The notes under the pieces: generated by a model
What the model was told of the DNA's origin: nothing
What the model saw: the letters and a program-made list of their open reading frames with translations, nothing else
Databases searched by the model: none
Part shown: piece after piece, positions 1 through 8,619 of the stretch
Layout: each line of letters starts with the position of its first letter
How positions within the stretch are numbered: the stretch's first letter is position 1
Program-made: the position numbers and the translations under genes
Source: Spirochaetota bacterium
GTDB lineage: Bacteria; Spirochaetota; GWE2-31-10; MWDO01
Length of the DNA stretch: 21,100 bases
Direction of reading: 5' to 3'
Assembly: GCA_017998755.1 (NCBI GenBank)
Contig: JAGOCL010000006.1
Coordinates: 1 to 21,100 of the forward strand

Positions 1-1180
1 TTTGAAATTGGTCGTTGGCGCAATCGAAAACCAGAACCGACTCAAACGGTTTAACGCACTCCTCGTAAATATCGTCCATCGTTTCAAAACGTCGCTCGTC
101 TTTTATTAAGTCCCTAGTCGGCAAATCTGTATAAAAAACCTTATCTATGAACTTTCGCGTAAAAAGGAAACCGTTCCACGATTGATTTAACTTCTCGTAA
201 GGGACAAACCCCTGACTTGCTTCTGTTAACGCTCTAACGATAGCGATCCTCTGATCGAAATGACAACCGCTCGACGCGAAAAGCTTGAAATTATACTCGC
301 TATTCTCCTGTCTTACGATATAACTGTAAAACTTCACATTGTTTATACTAACAGAAACGTCGATTATTTCAAATTTTGTGAAATTTTGTGAAATATTACT
401 AATAATCGGTTCCAGATCTGGAAACAATTTTACGATCGATTCGATAGAAACAATAAAGGGATCGATTTTATTTATATCGTTAAATATGCTCTCGTCGAAG
501 GAGTATAAAAGGCGCGACGCTTTGTAACTAATATCTTCCGCGGTCGCGCCCAAAGCTTTGATTACAAAAAGCGTTTGCGTATATCTTTCGACTAACTCAA
601 ATATTCCGTGAACTATCGCCTCTTTTTCTTCGTTGCCCGCCGAATAACCGTTCGAGCTTAGGAACAACAGTCTGATCGGGAAAAGGATTTCCTTGCCAGA
701 TTTTATGTCTTTTACATTTACAAACGAAGATTCCTCGTCGGCTTTCTTTCCGGCTAAAACCGGTTTTATATATTTCAATAAATTAGCGCTATTTTTTTCG
801 ACGTCGTCGAGGTATTCCGAATATGTTTTTAGTATTCGGTCGGGAGTTATCTCATATATCTTAAACTCTATAGATAGTCGCTCAAAAAACTCCATAAACA
901 AGCTCGCCATGCACTGGATTTTTGAAACCCCTTTTCCGCTAACTTTTTTAAACCAAAACGTTTTGGCGTCTTTGAGGTAAGGGAAGCTCTCCGGGAAATA
1001 GTCGTATAAATTCTCCTGAGCGCTAAACAAGCTCGACGCCCAAACGCCAAATTCCTCGTCGTTTCGGAATTCGTATTTTACTATGCCGTTTTCTTCGAAT
1101 TTGAATTTTTCAAATATCTCCAAACATCTTTTTACCGTTACCTCAGGATGGCAAGTTTTTAGCGCGTCGAAACTATACAT
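1..1180 (-). CDS. ycaO: YcaO-family ATP-dependent amide-activating protein, partial (C-terminus outside window)
   Basis: Translating the minus strand from the ATG at 1180 gives 393 uninterrupted residues to the left edge, so the gene is open and lacks its C-terminus. Residues 84-106 hold SGKG followed by ASLFMEFFERL (E97, E100, R101), which lines up with the first ATP-site helix of E. coli YcaO. Residues 175-200 hold SNGYSAGN, then E187 and ELVERY (E195, E198), the second ATP-binding stretch. Residues 303-324 hold SSGCHFD and RALTEASQ, the third conserved block. The order and wording follow E. coli YcaO more closely than azoline-forming cyclodehydratases. YcaO proteins use ATP to activate backbone amides (azoline or thioamide formation); E. 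coli YcaO has been linked to methylthiolation of ribosomal protein S12 with RimO. No precursor peptide or partner enzyme is visible here. GGAG lies 9 bases before the ATG and a good promoter is upstream. The family is secure; the substrate is unknown. Confidence 0.9.
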   Translation of the reverse strand, partial: MYSFDALKTCHPEVTVKRCLEIFEKFKFEENGIVKYEFRNDEEFGVWASSLFSAQENLYDYFPESFPYLKDAKTFWFKKVSGKGVSKIQCMASLFMEFFERLSIEFKIYEITPDRILKTYSEYLDDVEKNSANLLKYIKPVLAGKKADEESSFVNVKDIKSGKEILFPIRLLFLSSNGYSAGNEEKEAIVHGIFELVERYTQTLFVIKALGATAEDISYKASRLLYSFDESIFNDINKIDPFIVSIESIVKLFPDLEPIISNISQNFTKFEIIDVSVSINNVKFYSYIVRQENSEYNFKLFASSGCHFDQRIAIVRALTEASQGFVPYEKLNQSWNGFLFTRKFIDKVFYTDLPTRDLIKDERRFETMDDIYEECVKPFESVLVFDCANDQFQ

Positions 1181-1223
1181 TTGTTATTCTCCTCGATCTA
1201 TAAATGAAATACTTCGTACCGCT

Positions 1224-1252
1224 TTTTTAATATTTATCGCCTAAAATGTCAA
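1224..1252 (-). promoter_or_regulatory. Sigma-70 promoter of the YcaO gene
   Basis: On the minus strand TTGACA (1252-1247) is followed after exactly 17 bp by TAAAAA (1229-1224). This predicts an mRNA start about 35-40 bases before the ATG at 1180. The -35 is perfect and the -10 is weaker. Confidence 0.6.
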
Positions 1253-1328
1253 TTTGAATTTGTAGATTGATATACAAGCGATATTAAATATTGAGGTTTA
1301 ACTTTAAGTAATATTAACTATTATTAAT

Positions 1329-1357
1329 TTGATTATTTATATCGCATAGGTTAAAAT
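1329..1357 (+). promoter_or_regulatory. Likely promoter of the small zinc-ribbon gene
   Basis: TTGATT at 1329-1334, a 17-bp spacer and TAAAAT at 1352-1357 lie 28 bases upstream of the ATG at 1386. It is divergent from the YcaO promoter; the two -35 elements are about 75 bp apart. Confidence 0.5.
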
Positions 1358-1385
1358 TATACCGTATTTTGATAAAGGAGTTTGT

Positions 1386-1640
1386 ATGAGTAGAAACGTT
1401 TTATTATTTATCGCTTTTTTTGTCGGATGCATCGGTATAGGGGTGATTTGGGAGATAATGAGGACAAGATGCCCTTCGTGCAAAAAATTGTTCGCAAGAG
1501 TTATCGATAAGTCGCAGTCGGGATTTCACACTAACGTTAAGCGCGGAGAGTTTGTAACCAATAAAACTACGGTTAGTCAATGTAAGTGTAAATTTTGCGG
1601 GTTTGAATGGGAACAACAATATACTACCAGAAAAAGATAG
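1386..1640 (+). CDS. Small membrane-anchored zinc-ribbon protein
   Basis: The gene encodes 84 residues. Residues 5-25 are one hydrophobic segment (VLLFIAFFVGCIGIGVIW), read as an uncleaved membrane anchor. The remaining part is soluble and carries CPSC (C29, C32) and CKFC (C68, C71) about 35 residues apart, with an extra C66. This is the arrangement of a zinc ribbon/rubredoxin-like knuckle holding one metal ion. AAAGGAG lies 5 bases before the ATG, a good ribosome binding site that fixes the start. It is transcribed divergently from YcaO and has about 130 bases before the next gene, so it is probably a single-gene unit. I do not recognise the family. Small anchored zinc ribbons are common and their functions are mostly unknown, so none is assigned. 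Confidence 0.8.
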   Translation: MSRNVLLFIAFFVGCIGIGVIWEIMRTRCPSCKKLFARVIDKSQSGFHTNVKRGEFVTNKTTVSQCKCKFCGFEWEQQYTTRKR

Positions 1641-1706
1641 GAAGCGTTTGTCGTAAATATTTTATAACCTTTCAGGGAAATTTTGAAAAAATAATTATTA
1701 AAAAAA

Positions 1707-1735
1707 TTCAATAATTAAAAAATATATATTATAAT
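1707..1735 (+). promoter_or_regulatory. Possible promoter of the degenerate hybrid-kinase gene
   Basis: A perfect TATAAT at 1730-1735 is preceded at 17 bp by TTCAAT (1707-1712), a poor -35. The surrounding tract 1690-1735 is almost pure A/T. It sits 38 bases before the ATG at 1774. Confidence 0.45.
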
Positions 1736-1773
1736 CATTTCGAATTGATTTTATTTTCGTCGTAAGGGATATT

Positions 1774-3801
1774 ATGATTTCCGGTATCGGCAATTTGTCT
1801 GTTATTTTCATTGTTAACGACTCTACAAGTTATATCGATATAGCCGATAAATTATCGGCCGAATATAACGCGCATACGATCGGGGGGTATTCCGATTTAT
1901 TTAGCTCAAATATTATCGGCGAGGAGAATTTTCTTTTCCTTGATTATGAAGAGCGTTTGATTCCCGATATCGAAGACGAATTAGAAACGTTACTCTCAAG
2001 AAATCCCAATTTTAAGATATTTGTTCTAACGAAATACGTCAAAGATAGTAGTATAACGTCTTTGTACGATAAAGGATTAATTCATTGCGTTATTGAAAAA
2101 CCTTGTTCTATAAATATAATAGAGTCGGCTATCGACAAAGAACTGGAGATATTGTATCTAAAAAAAGAGCTTGTTAAGACAAGAAAGATTTTGGAGGATA
2201 AGAATAAAACTATTTACGATTTCATTTCTTCCATAGATAAGGAGATGCGCTCTTCTATAAACTCGGCGCTTGGGTTTATACAGCTTGCCGGTAAAACTCA
2301 ACTAAATTTAAAGCAAAACGAGTATATAACAAAGATTCAATTCTTCGTCAACGCTATGATGGGTATTCTTAACGATCTTGAAGATTTCTCAAGCTTGAAT
2401 TCAGGAAAATACAACATTGAAACGGTTGAATTTCATCTGAACGATATATTTGCTTCCGTTTCAAATATGATAGGGGTCAAAGCTCATAATAAAAATATCG
2501 AAATCATTTACAACGCCAACAAAGATATCCCTCAATATCTTGTCGGTCCTCAGATGATCTTAGAGCAGTTGTTGATAAATTTATCGGAAATACTAATTAA
2601 TTATTCGGAAGACGGCGAGTTTCTTTTTTTAATAGATAAAATTGACCAAAGAGACGGCGAGGTTACGATAAATATCCAGTTGACCAGCTTATGCGCCTTT
2701 ATCGACGCGGCCGAAGAAGATAGTATAAAAAATATAATCTTTTCGCCGGATTATTCTATGGATTCTATCGATAAATACGATATTCTATTTATATTAGGAT
2801 TAAGTAAGAAGTTGACGGAAGTCGTCAACGGCTCGTTAAATTTTAAAAAGCAAGACGATAACTCCGCCACTTTCGAATTTAGCATTAATTGTTCTATACT
2901 CCAGAAAGAAAAAGACAATTTATACAATCCTCCCGAGCATATCAAAGGGATGAAAGCGCTTGTCGTAGAAAATAATGAAATATCGAGAGATATTCTGGTC
3001 AATTTTCTCTCCTCGATGTCGTTCAGAGTATCGGCCGTCGCGTCGGGTAAAGAGGCGATTTCTGAAATGGAGAAGGCCGTTGAGAAAGACCCTTACAAAC
3101 TGGCGATTATGAATTTTACGCTACAGGATATGAGCGGAATCGCCGCCGTTAAAAGTATAAATAACGATTTTACAATCAAAACCAAACCTAAGATTATCAT
3201 ATCGACGGCTTACGGTAGAGAGCAGATATTCAAGAATATTGATAATACTAACATCGACGGATTTTTAATTAAGCCGGTCAATCCCGATATTCTTTTTGAT
3301 ACTATTATTAATATTTTCTCCGACGGCGACTCTGACGGATCTAATATTTCGGATAGAATCGATTCGGCGAATAGCGGCTTTGGAGCGTTGAAAGATACCG
3401 CCGACGAATCTTTGGAAGCCCTAGATATCAAACCGATAAATATCGAGATAGGACTGGGTAGAATAGGCGGAAATGGGAATTTATACAGAGTGATACTTCT
3501 GAAATTTTACAATACTCACAGAGATACGAGCGCCAAATTGAAGTACGAGATAGAAAACAACAATCAGAAAGTCGTCGAACGAATCGTAACGGCGTTGATG
3601 AACGTATCGGAAAATATAGGCGCGACAGATCTGTTTAAAAAATCAAACGCCTTTCTTAACGAGATAAAAAACCGTCCGAATTATATAAACATTAAAATCT
3701 TTAACGAACTTGAAAAGTCGTTAAAATTAGTTTTAAACTCGATAAGTCTTTTAGACCGAAGAGGCGAAATCCGAAAAAGCGACGAGGATAAAAACGTTTA
3801 A
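1774..3801 (+). CDS. Degenerate hybrid histidine kinase: REC-HisKA-HATPase-REC-HPt with phospho-acceptors replaced
   Basis: 675 residues, no membrane segment, so cytoplasmic. Residues 8-125 form a receiver with CheY-like D57, T86 and K109; one of the usual two acidic residues is N15 (N15-D16). Residues 148-171 align with the HisKA helix, but the phospho-accepting His is K156 and the HEIRTPLN wording is lost. Residues 220-376 have the shape of the HATPase domain: N269 of the N box remains, the second (Mg-binding) Asn is I273, and the DxGxG and GxGLGL boxes are absent. Residues 392-515 are a second receiver with E399-N400 for the acidic pair and N447 at the acceptor position; T478 and K500 remain. 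Residues 556-660 match an HPt domain (GLGRIGGN, then NIGA), with T606 where His should be. The fold is therefore kept while phosphotransfer chemistry is lost. A purine-rich AAGGG precedes the ATG. A regulatory scaffold driven by the first receiver is the most likely role, which is inference. Confidence 0.85.
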   Translation: MISGIGNLSVIFIVNDSTSYIDIADKLSAEYNAHTIGGYSDLFSSNIIGEENFLFLDYEERLIPDIEDELETLLSRNPNFKIFVLTKYVKDSSITSLYDKGLIHCVIEKPCSINIIESAIDKELEILYLKKELVKTRKILEDKNKTIYDFISSIDKEMRSSINSALGFIQLAGKTQLNLKQNEYITKIQFFVNAMMGILNDLEDFSSLNSGKYNIETVEFHLNDIFASVSNMIGVKAHNKNIEIIYNANKDIPQYLVGPQMILEQLLINLSEILINYSEDGEFLFLIDKIDQRDGEVTINIQLTSLCAFIDAAEEDSIKNIIFSPDYSMDSIDKYDILFILGLSKKLTEVVNGSLNFKKQDDNSATFEFSINCSILQKEKDNLYNPPEHIKGMKALVVENNEISRDILVNFLSSMSFRVSAVASGKEAISEMEKAVEKDPYKLAIMNFTLQDMSGIAAVKSINNDFTIKTKPKIIISTAYGREQIFKNIDNTNIDGFLIKPVNPDILFDTIINIFSDGDSDGSNISDRIDSANSGFGALKDTADESLEALDIKPINIEIGLGRIGGNGNLYRVILLKFYNTHRDTSAKLKYEIENNNQKVVERIVTALMNVSENIGATDLFKKSNAFLNEIKNRPNYINIKIFNELEKSLKLVLNSISLLDRRGEIRKSDEDKNV

Positions 3802-3806
3802 TTTCC

Positions 3807-3835
3807 TTGATTAAATCTTGAAATTCTGTTATTAT
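3807..3835 (+). promoter_or_regulatory. Possible promoter of the giant activase gene
   Basis: TTGATT (3807-3812), 17 bp and TATTAT (3830-3835) start directly after the stop codon of the preceding gene. The predicted 5' leader to the ATG at 3914 is about 70 bases. A second TATAAT at 3864-3869 has no recognisable -35. Co-transcription from the upstream gene (112-bp gap) remains possible. Confidence 0.35.
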
Positions 3836-3913
3836 TTAACTCGTTTTTAATATATCGAAAAGTTATAATTTACTTATAAATTTTACTAAACCGCTTTGCT
3901 ATGAGGAAAAAAA

Positions 3914-6900
3914 ATGAAAACTTTAGGACTTTGCATTGGAGCTTCGACAATCTCTTTTGTCGGGCTGGACAAAACAAACGACGTTGTAAAAATGATAGAA
4001 CAGGAGACGATATTTCACGAGGGAGACTCAAAAGGGGAGTTAGTAAAGTTACTAAAAAAAATTGATATTAATAAATACGATAGATTTTGCGTAACAGGAA
4101 GGAAATTTAGAAAATATGTGAATTTATCCGAGATTACCGAGCCGGAAGCTACCGAATACGCTCTAAACGAGCTGATAGAGGATAAGAACGCTTATAATCT
4201 GTTGATAAGCGCCGGAGGCGAGACTATAATGGTCTACGAACTCAAAAACGGCAGAATATTTAACGTATTTACGGGAAATAAATGCGCTTCCGGCACCGGG
4301 GCTTTCTTTTTGCAACAATTGGGCAGGATGGCTTTGGACGTTGGGGATCTGGAAGACGAATATAGCGAAGAAGATATTTACGACATATCGGGAAGATGTT
4401 CGGTTTTTTGCAAATCCGATTGTACGCACGCTCTTAATAAAGGGGTAAATAAACGTTCCGTCGTATCGGGCTTATGTAAGATGATGGCTTTGAAGATTAC
4501 CGAGCTTTTATCTTCGAAAGACGAAAAAAAAGCGATTATGGTCGGCGGAATATCAAAAATCAAACCTATCGTTAAATATGTAAAAGATTCTTTGGATTCC
4601 TTAAAAATTCTCGATCAAAGCGGTTATTTTGAAGCTTACGGGGCGGCTTTGTGGGCTTTTGACCATGAAACCAAGAAATTCCCGGGGATCGATAAAATAA
4701 TTATCGAAGGTAAAACTTCGTTTGATTTCTTAAAGCCGTTATCCGAGTCTGAAAGTCTCGTAACGTTTAAAAGCGTGGAATATTCTACTGCGGCGGACGG
4801 CGACGAAACTATATTGGGGGTGGACATCGGTTCCACGACTACGAAAGCAGTTTTGATGCGTAAAAAAGACGACGCTATTTTGGCTTCGATATATCTGAAA
4901 ACAAACGGCGATCCGATTGGCGCTACTAAGTTATGTTATAAATCGATACTTGAACAGATAAACGGTAAAAAAGTCAAGATTATCGGGCTTGGAACGACTG
5001 GATCGGGGAGAAGTATTGTCGGAATTCACGCTTTTACCGAATCAATTTATAATGAGATAATCTGCCACGCCGCGGCAAGCGTTTACTTTGATAAAGACGT
5101 AGACACTATATTTGAGATTGGGGGACAAGACGCCAAATATACTTATATAACTCAGGGGATTCCCTCCGATTACGCTATGAACGAAGCCTGCTCCGCCGGT
5201 ACGGGAAGTTTTCTGGAAGAGGCGGCTAAAGAGGCGCTAAATATCGACGTTAAGGACATCGCTCCGATAGCTCTGCGATCAAAAAGACCGCCGAATTTTA
5301 ACGATCAATGCGCCGCTTTTATATCTTCCGATATTGCCACGGCTTTTCAAGAAGGTATCGATAGAGTCGATATCATCGCGGGGCTGGTATATTCTATATG
5401 TCTAAACTACAATAACAGAGTGCGGGGATCGCGCCCTTATGGAAAGAAAATATTTATGCAGGGCGGGGTATGTTACAACAAAGCGGTGCCTGTCGCGATG
5501 GCTTCGCTTCTTGGAACCGAGATCGTAGTTCCGCCGGAACCGGGGCTTATGGGAGCTTACGGTTGCGCTCTCGAGATAAAGAAACGTCTCGACAACAATC
5601 TTTTGAAAGAATCTGAATTTGATCTTAGCGCGTTGATAAATAGAGAGATAAAATACGGTCAATCTTTTATATGTCAAGGGGGAAAAGAAAAGTGCGATAG
5701 AAAGTGCGAAATCTCAATGATCGAGCTAGACGATAAAAAATTTCCTTTTGGCGGCGCTTGCAACAAGTATTACAATATTATTCATAAAATAGAAGATCAG
5801 TCTGAGACAAGAGACCTTGTCGCGGTAAGAGAAAAGATGATATTTGAAGAATTTGCTACCCCTTCGGGGAATGCCGATAAAAATAGCAAAGTAATAGGAA
5901 TAAACCGGACGTTTTTAACGAATATGCTGTATCCGCTTTATTTTAACTTTTGGGATCAGTTGGGGTACAACGTCGTTTTATCCGACGAAATTACTCTAGA
6001 GGGCAGAGAAAAAAGAAAATCGGCGTTTTGCTTTCCGGCCGAGATCGCGCACGGCTCTTTCGACAATTTGTTAAGTAAAAAGCCGGACTATATATTTATG
6101 CCTCATATACTTCATATTCCCGTTTACGGTAGTCTTGAAAATAACAAAGCTTGCGTTTTTATACAAGGAGAGCCGTATTATCTGAAAGAGGCGTTTAAAG
6201 ATAGGCAAATGCCTGAAATTTTAGTTCCGATAATAGATTTTCAAAAACGCGTGGATTCGACAAAAAGCGAATTCGTTAAGATTGCGGTCGGCATGGGAGC
6301 GGACAGAAATAAAGCTAACAAGGCTTTTGATTTTGCGTCTTCGACTATGATCGGGTATTTCAAGAAAGCGTGGGATATCGGTAAATCGACGATTGAGAAA
6401 CTTGCGCAAAATCCCGACGAATTTGCCGTAGTAATGATGGGAAGATGGTATAATGCGCTCGCTAGAGAGGCGAATATGTCTATACCTCATAAATTCGCTT
6501 CAAGAGGAATAACCGTCATACCTTTTGACTTCATTCCATTTGATTATGAAAATCTTGGGCTTCATATGCATTGGGGTATCGGTAAGATCGCTTTGCAGGT
6601 ATCAAAATTTGTGAAGAAAAACCCGCAATTATTCGGCGTTTATATAACAAATTTCTCGTGCGGTCCGGATTCGTTTTTGGTGCCGTATTTCCGCGACGAG
6701 ATGGGGACCAAACCCTCTCTTACGCTTGAACTAGACAGCCACACCGCCGACGTAGGTTTGAACACTCGAATCGAGGCGGCAGTCGATATTATACGGTATT
6801 ACAGACAACTAAAACTGGACGCAAAAGAGGAGATAAACGATTTTGTTACCGCCAAAACTATTTATAAAGGTAAGGACGTTTATGTTCGCGATTCGCATGG

Positions 6901-8212
6901 AGAAGAGCTCTATATTAAAGATAAAAACGTTACTTTTCTATTTCCTATGATGGGGCGGTTCTTGATCGACGCGGGGGTTGCGAGTCTTAACGGGCAGGGG
7001 TTTAACGCTAAAATGGTTGATTTTCCGACCCACGAGTCGCTTGCGATAGGGAAGGGAAATTCGAGTTGTAAAGAGTGTCTGCCTTATATTATTTTGGTCG
7101 GATCTCTTTTGGAATATGTCAAGAAATATAAGAAACCCGAAGAACGCGTCGCATTTTTCGTAGTCGGCGATCCGGCTCCCTGCAGAGTCGAACAGTATCA
7201 GGTAGGAATAGAGAAGGTTCTGAAGAAAAATAAAATAGAAGACGTCGCCGTTCTTACTATGCAATCCACAGAAGGATTTGCAGGGATGGGGCTTATGCCG
7301 ATGTTAAACGTATGGAAAGGATTTATTTTGGGCGACGTTTTTTCTCAAATTCACTCGGCGATACTAACCTTGGCTAAAGACAAGAAATCCGCGTTAGAGA
7401 TATTTGAAGGAGAATGGGCGAAGATTTTAGACAATTTCAGAGGGAAGGAGAAAATTTCTCTTATGAAAAGGTTGAATTTAGCCGCAAAAGAGCTTAATAA
7501 AATAGAACTTAACAAAACTATAGAAGAAGCGATGAGAATTACTATTACCGGCGAAATGTACGTTAGAAACGAAGAATTCTCAAGAAAAAGAATAGAAGAG
7601 ACTCTTGCGAATATGGGATTTGTCGCGCGTATAACTCCGCTAATCGAATGGATATACTATATCGACTATATGATGTGGAAGAACTTTGCGAAGGACGACA
7701 CCTCGATTTTTAAAAGAATTTTCTTCTTAATAAAAAGGAAGGTAGAATCGAGTTTTGAGCGGAAGATCAAAAAGATTTTCTCAAAGAACACAAAGCTTTA
7801 CGAATACGATCCGATTGATATAAAAGCCGTTTTGAAATCGTCCGAAAAACTTGTCAATAAAAAACTAATCGGCGACGTCGGTATAACCATTGGAGTTGGG
7901 CTTAGGGATTCGTTAAAAGAATCTTGCGGGATAATATCTCTCGGACCTTTTGCTTGTATTCAAACTAGAATGGCCGAGGCGATATTGAATAATAATATGA
8001 CCGTCGCGGGAAAATTGCAACATCAACCGGAATCGGTTTTTGGAAAAGGGATACGCGATCTTGACAAAGATATGCCTCTTCCGTATCTGGCTATAGAGTC
8101 CGACGGTAATCCTTATCCGCAACTTATAGAGGCGCGGTTGGAAGTTTTTGCGTTACAGGCAAGGAAAATCGGCGAATTAATGCATAAAGCGAAAAAAGAG
8201 AATAAAAAATAG
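3914..8212 (+). CDS. Giant 2-hydroxyacyl-CoA dehydratase activase-like protein (two BcrAD/BadFG domains plus DUF2229-type region)
   Basis: 1432 residues, cytoplasmic. Residues 1-260 form a first ASKHA-fold activase domain with KCASGTG (C124) and RCSVFCKSDC (C162, C166, C170). Residues 298-560 form a second: GVDIGSTTTK at about 302, GTTGSGR, EIGGQDAKY, ACSAGTG (C426), DQCAAF (C466) and a C-terminal QGG. In dimeric HgdC-type activators two such cysteines per subunit hold one bridging [4Fe-4S] cluster that passes an electron to the dehydratase on ATP hydrolysis; here both domains keep a pair in one chain. From about 660 the DUF2229-type region begins (INRTFLTNMLYPLYFNFW, FCFPAE with C706, CGPDSF with C916, CKEC with C1052/C1055, PCRVEQ with C1090), resembling the iron-sulfur dehydratase subunits. 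The size and order match the known large 'activase-related' family, whose substrate is not established. The neighbouring genes include no separate dehydratase. AGGAAA precedes the ATG. Confidence 0.92.
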   Translation: MKTLGLCIGASTISFVGLDKTNDVVKMIEQETIFHEGDSKGELVKLLKKIDINKYDRFCVTGRKFRKYVNLSEITEPEATEYALNELIEDKNAYNLLISAGGETIMVYELKNGRIFNVFTGNKCASGTGAFFLQQLGRMALDVGDLEDEYSEEDIYDISGRCSVFCKSDCTHALNKGVNKRSVVSGLCKMMALKITELLSSKDEKKAIMVGGISKIKPIVKYVKDSLDSLKILDQSGYFEAYGAALWAFDHETKKFPGIDKIIIEGKTSFDFLKPLSESESLVTFKSVEYSTAADGDETILGVDIGSTTTKAVLMRKKDDAILASIYLKTNGDPIGATKLCYKSILEQINGKKVKIIGLGTTGSGRSIVGIHAFTESIYNEIICHAAASVYFDKDVDTIFEIGGQDAKYTYITQGIPSDYAMNEACSAGTGSFLEEAAKEALNIDVKDIAPIALRSKRPPNFNDQCAAFISSDIATAFQEGIDRVDIIAGLVYSICLNYNNRVRGSRPYGKKIFMQGGVCYNKAVPVAMASLLGTEIVVPPEPGLMGAYGCALEIKKRLDNNLLKESEFDLSALINREIKYGQSFICQGGKEKCDRKCEISMIELDDKKFPFGGACNKYYNIIHKIEDQSETRDLVAVREKMIFEEFATPSGNADKNSKVIGINRTFLTNMLYPLYFNFWDQLGYNVVLSDEITLEGREKRKSAFCFPAEIAHGSFDNLLSKKPDYIFMPHILHIPVYGSLENNKACVFIQGEPYYLKEAFKDRQMPEILVPIIDFQKRVDSTKSEFVKIAVGMGADRNKANKAFDFASSTMIGYFKKAWDIGKSTIEKLAQNPDEFAVVMMGRWYNALAREANMSIPHKFASRGITVIPFDFIPFDYENLGLHMHWGIGKIALQVSKFVKKNPQLFGVYITNFSCGPDSFLVPYFRDEMGTKPSLTLELDSHTADVGLNTRIEAAVDIIRYYRQLKLDAKEEINDFVTAKTIYKGKDVYVRDSHGEELYIKDKNVTFLFPMMGRFLIDAGVASLNGQGFNAKMVDFPTHESLAIGKGNSSCKECLPYIILVGSLLEYVKKYKKPEERVAFFVVGDPAPCRVEQYQVGIEKVLKKNKIEDVAVLTMQSTEGFAGMGLMPMLNVWKGFILGDVFSQIHSAILTLAKDKKSALEIFEGEWAKILDNFRGKEKISLMKRLNLAAKELNKIELNKTIEEAMRITITGEMYVRNEEFSRKRIEETLANMGFVARITPLIEWIYYIDYMMWKNFAKDDTSIFKRIFFLIKRKVESSFERKIKKIFSKNTKLYEYDPIDIKAVLKSSEKLVNKKLIGDVGITIGVGLRDSLKESCGIISLGPFACIQTRMAEAILNNNMTVAGKLQHQPESVFGKGIRDLDKDMPLPYLAIESDGNPYPQLIEARLEVFALQARKIGELMHKAKKENKK

Positions 8213-8232
8213 TTCCGAACGGAGGTATGAAT

Positions 8233-8610
8233 TTACAGGCTTTTAGCGAATTCTTCAATTATTTCAATTAATTTGAATTCGTTTAAAGGCTTGTCGAGAC
8301 AGTACTTAGCCGTCCCTTCTTCGATTGCGTTTTGGACTTCTTTGTCCTCAAGAAATCCCGAATGTATTATCGGTAAAATGTTTTTTAATTTTAGCTCTTT
8401 AACTTGACGAAGCAATTCCACGCCGCTGATTTTAGGCATCCTTTGGTCGGATATTATTACGGAGACGTTATTCTTTTTTAATATCTCAATAGCGTCAAAT
8501 CCGTTTGTCGCGGTATATATTTTAAATTTTTCTTTAAACAGTAGTTCAAACGACCTTAAATTTAGAAATTCGTCGTCGACATACAAAACGTTAATTCTAG
8601 TTATATCCAT
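8233..8610 (-). CDS. Single-domain response regulator (CheY-like receiver)
   Basis: 125 residues forming one complete receiver with nothing after it. The acidic pair is D12-D13, the phospho-acceptor is D55 (SDQRMP), and S84 and K107 (DKP) complete the active site, so it should accept phosphate. It is the last gene of a three-gene operon; only 9 bases separate it from the receiver-kinase upstream, and its GGAG ribosome site overlaps that gene's stop codon, which suggests translational coupling. No output domain is present, so it either acts by binding a partner or passes phosphate on. Its 3' end faces the giant activase gene with only 20 bases between the stop codons and no visible terminator. 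Confidence 0.9.
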   Translation of the reverse strand: MDITRINVLYVDDEFLNLRSFELLFKEKFKIYTATNGFDAIEILKKNNVSVIISDQRMPKISGVELLRQVKELKLKNILPIIHSGFLEDKEVQNAIEEGTAKYCLDKPLNEFKLIEIIEEFAKSL

Positions 8611-8619
8611 TTTACTCTC

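Noticed and set aside
371..390. Exact tandem 10-base repeat inside the YcaO gene.
   Set aside because: It is in frame-neutral coding sequence and is explained by a short AAATTTTGTG doubling with no sign of function.
868..1050. A 60-codon minus-strand frame inside the YcaO region.
   Set aside because: It is out of frame with the YcaO translation, which carries the conserved motifs.
1774..3801. Calling this gene a pseudogene.
   Set aside because: The frame is intact over 675 codons, with domain order and hydrophobic cores kept; only catalytic positions are changed.
8221..8270. GGAGGT followed by ATG and 14 codons between the convergent genes.
   Set aside because: There is no spacing between the GGAGGT and the ATG, and the frame overlaps the 3' end of the opposite gene.
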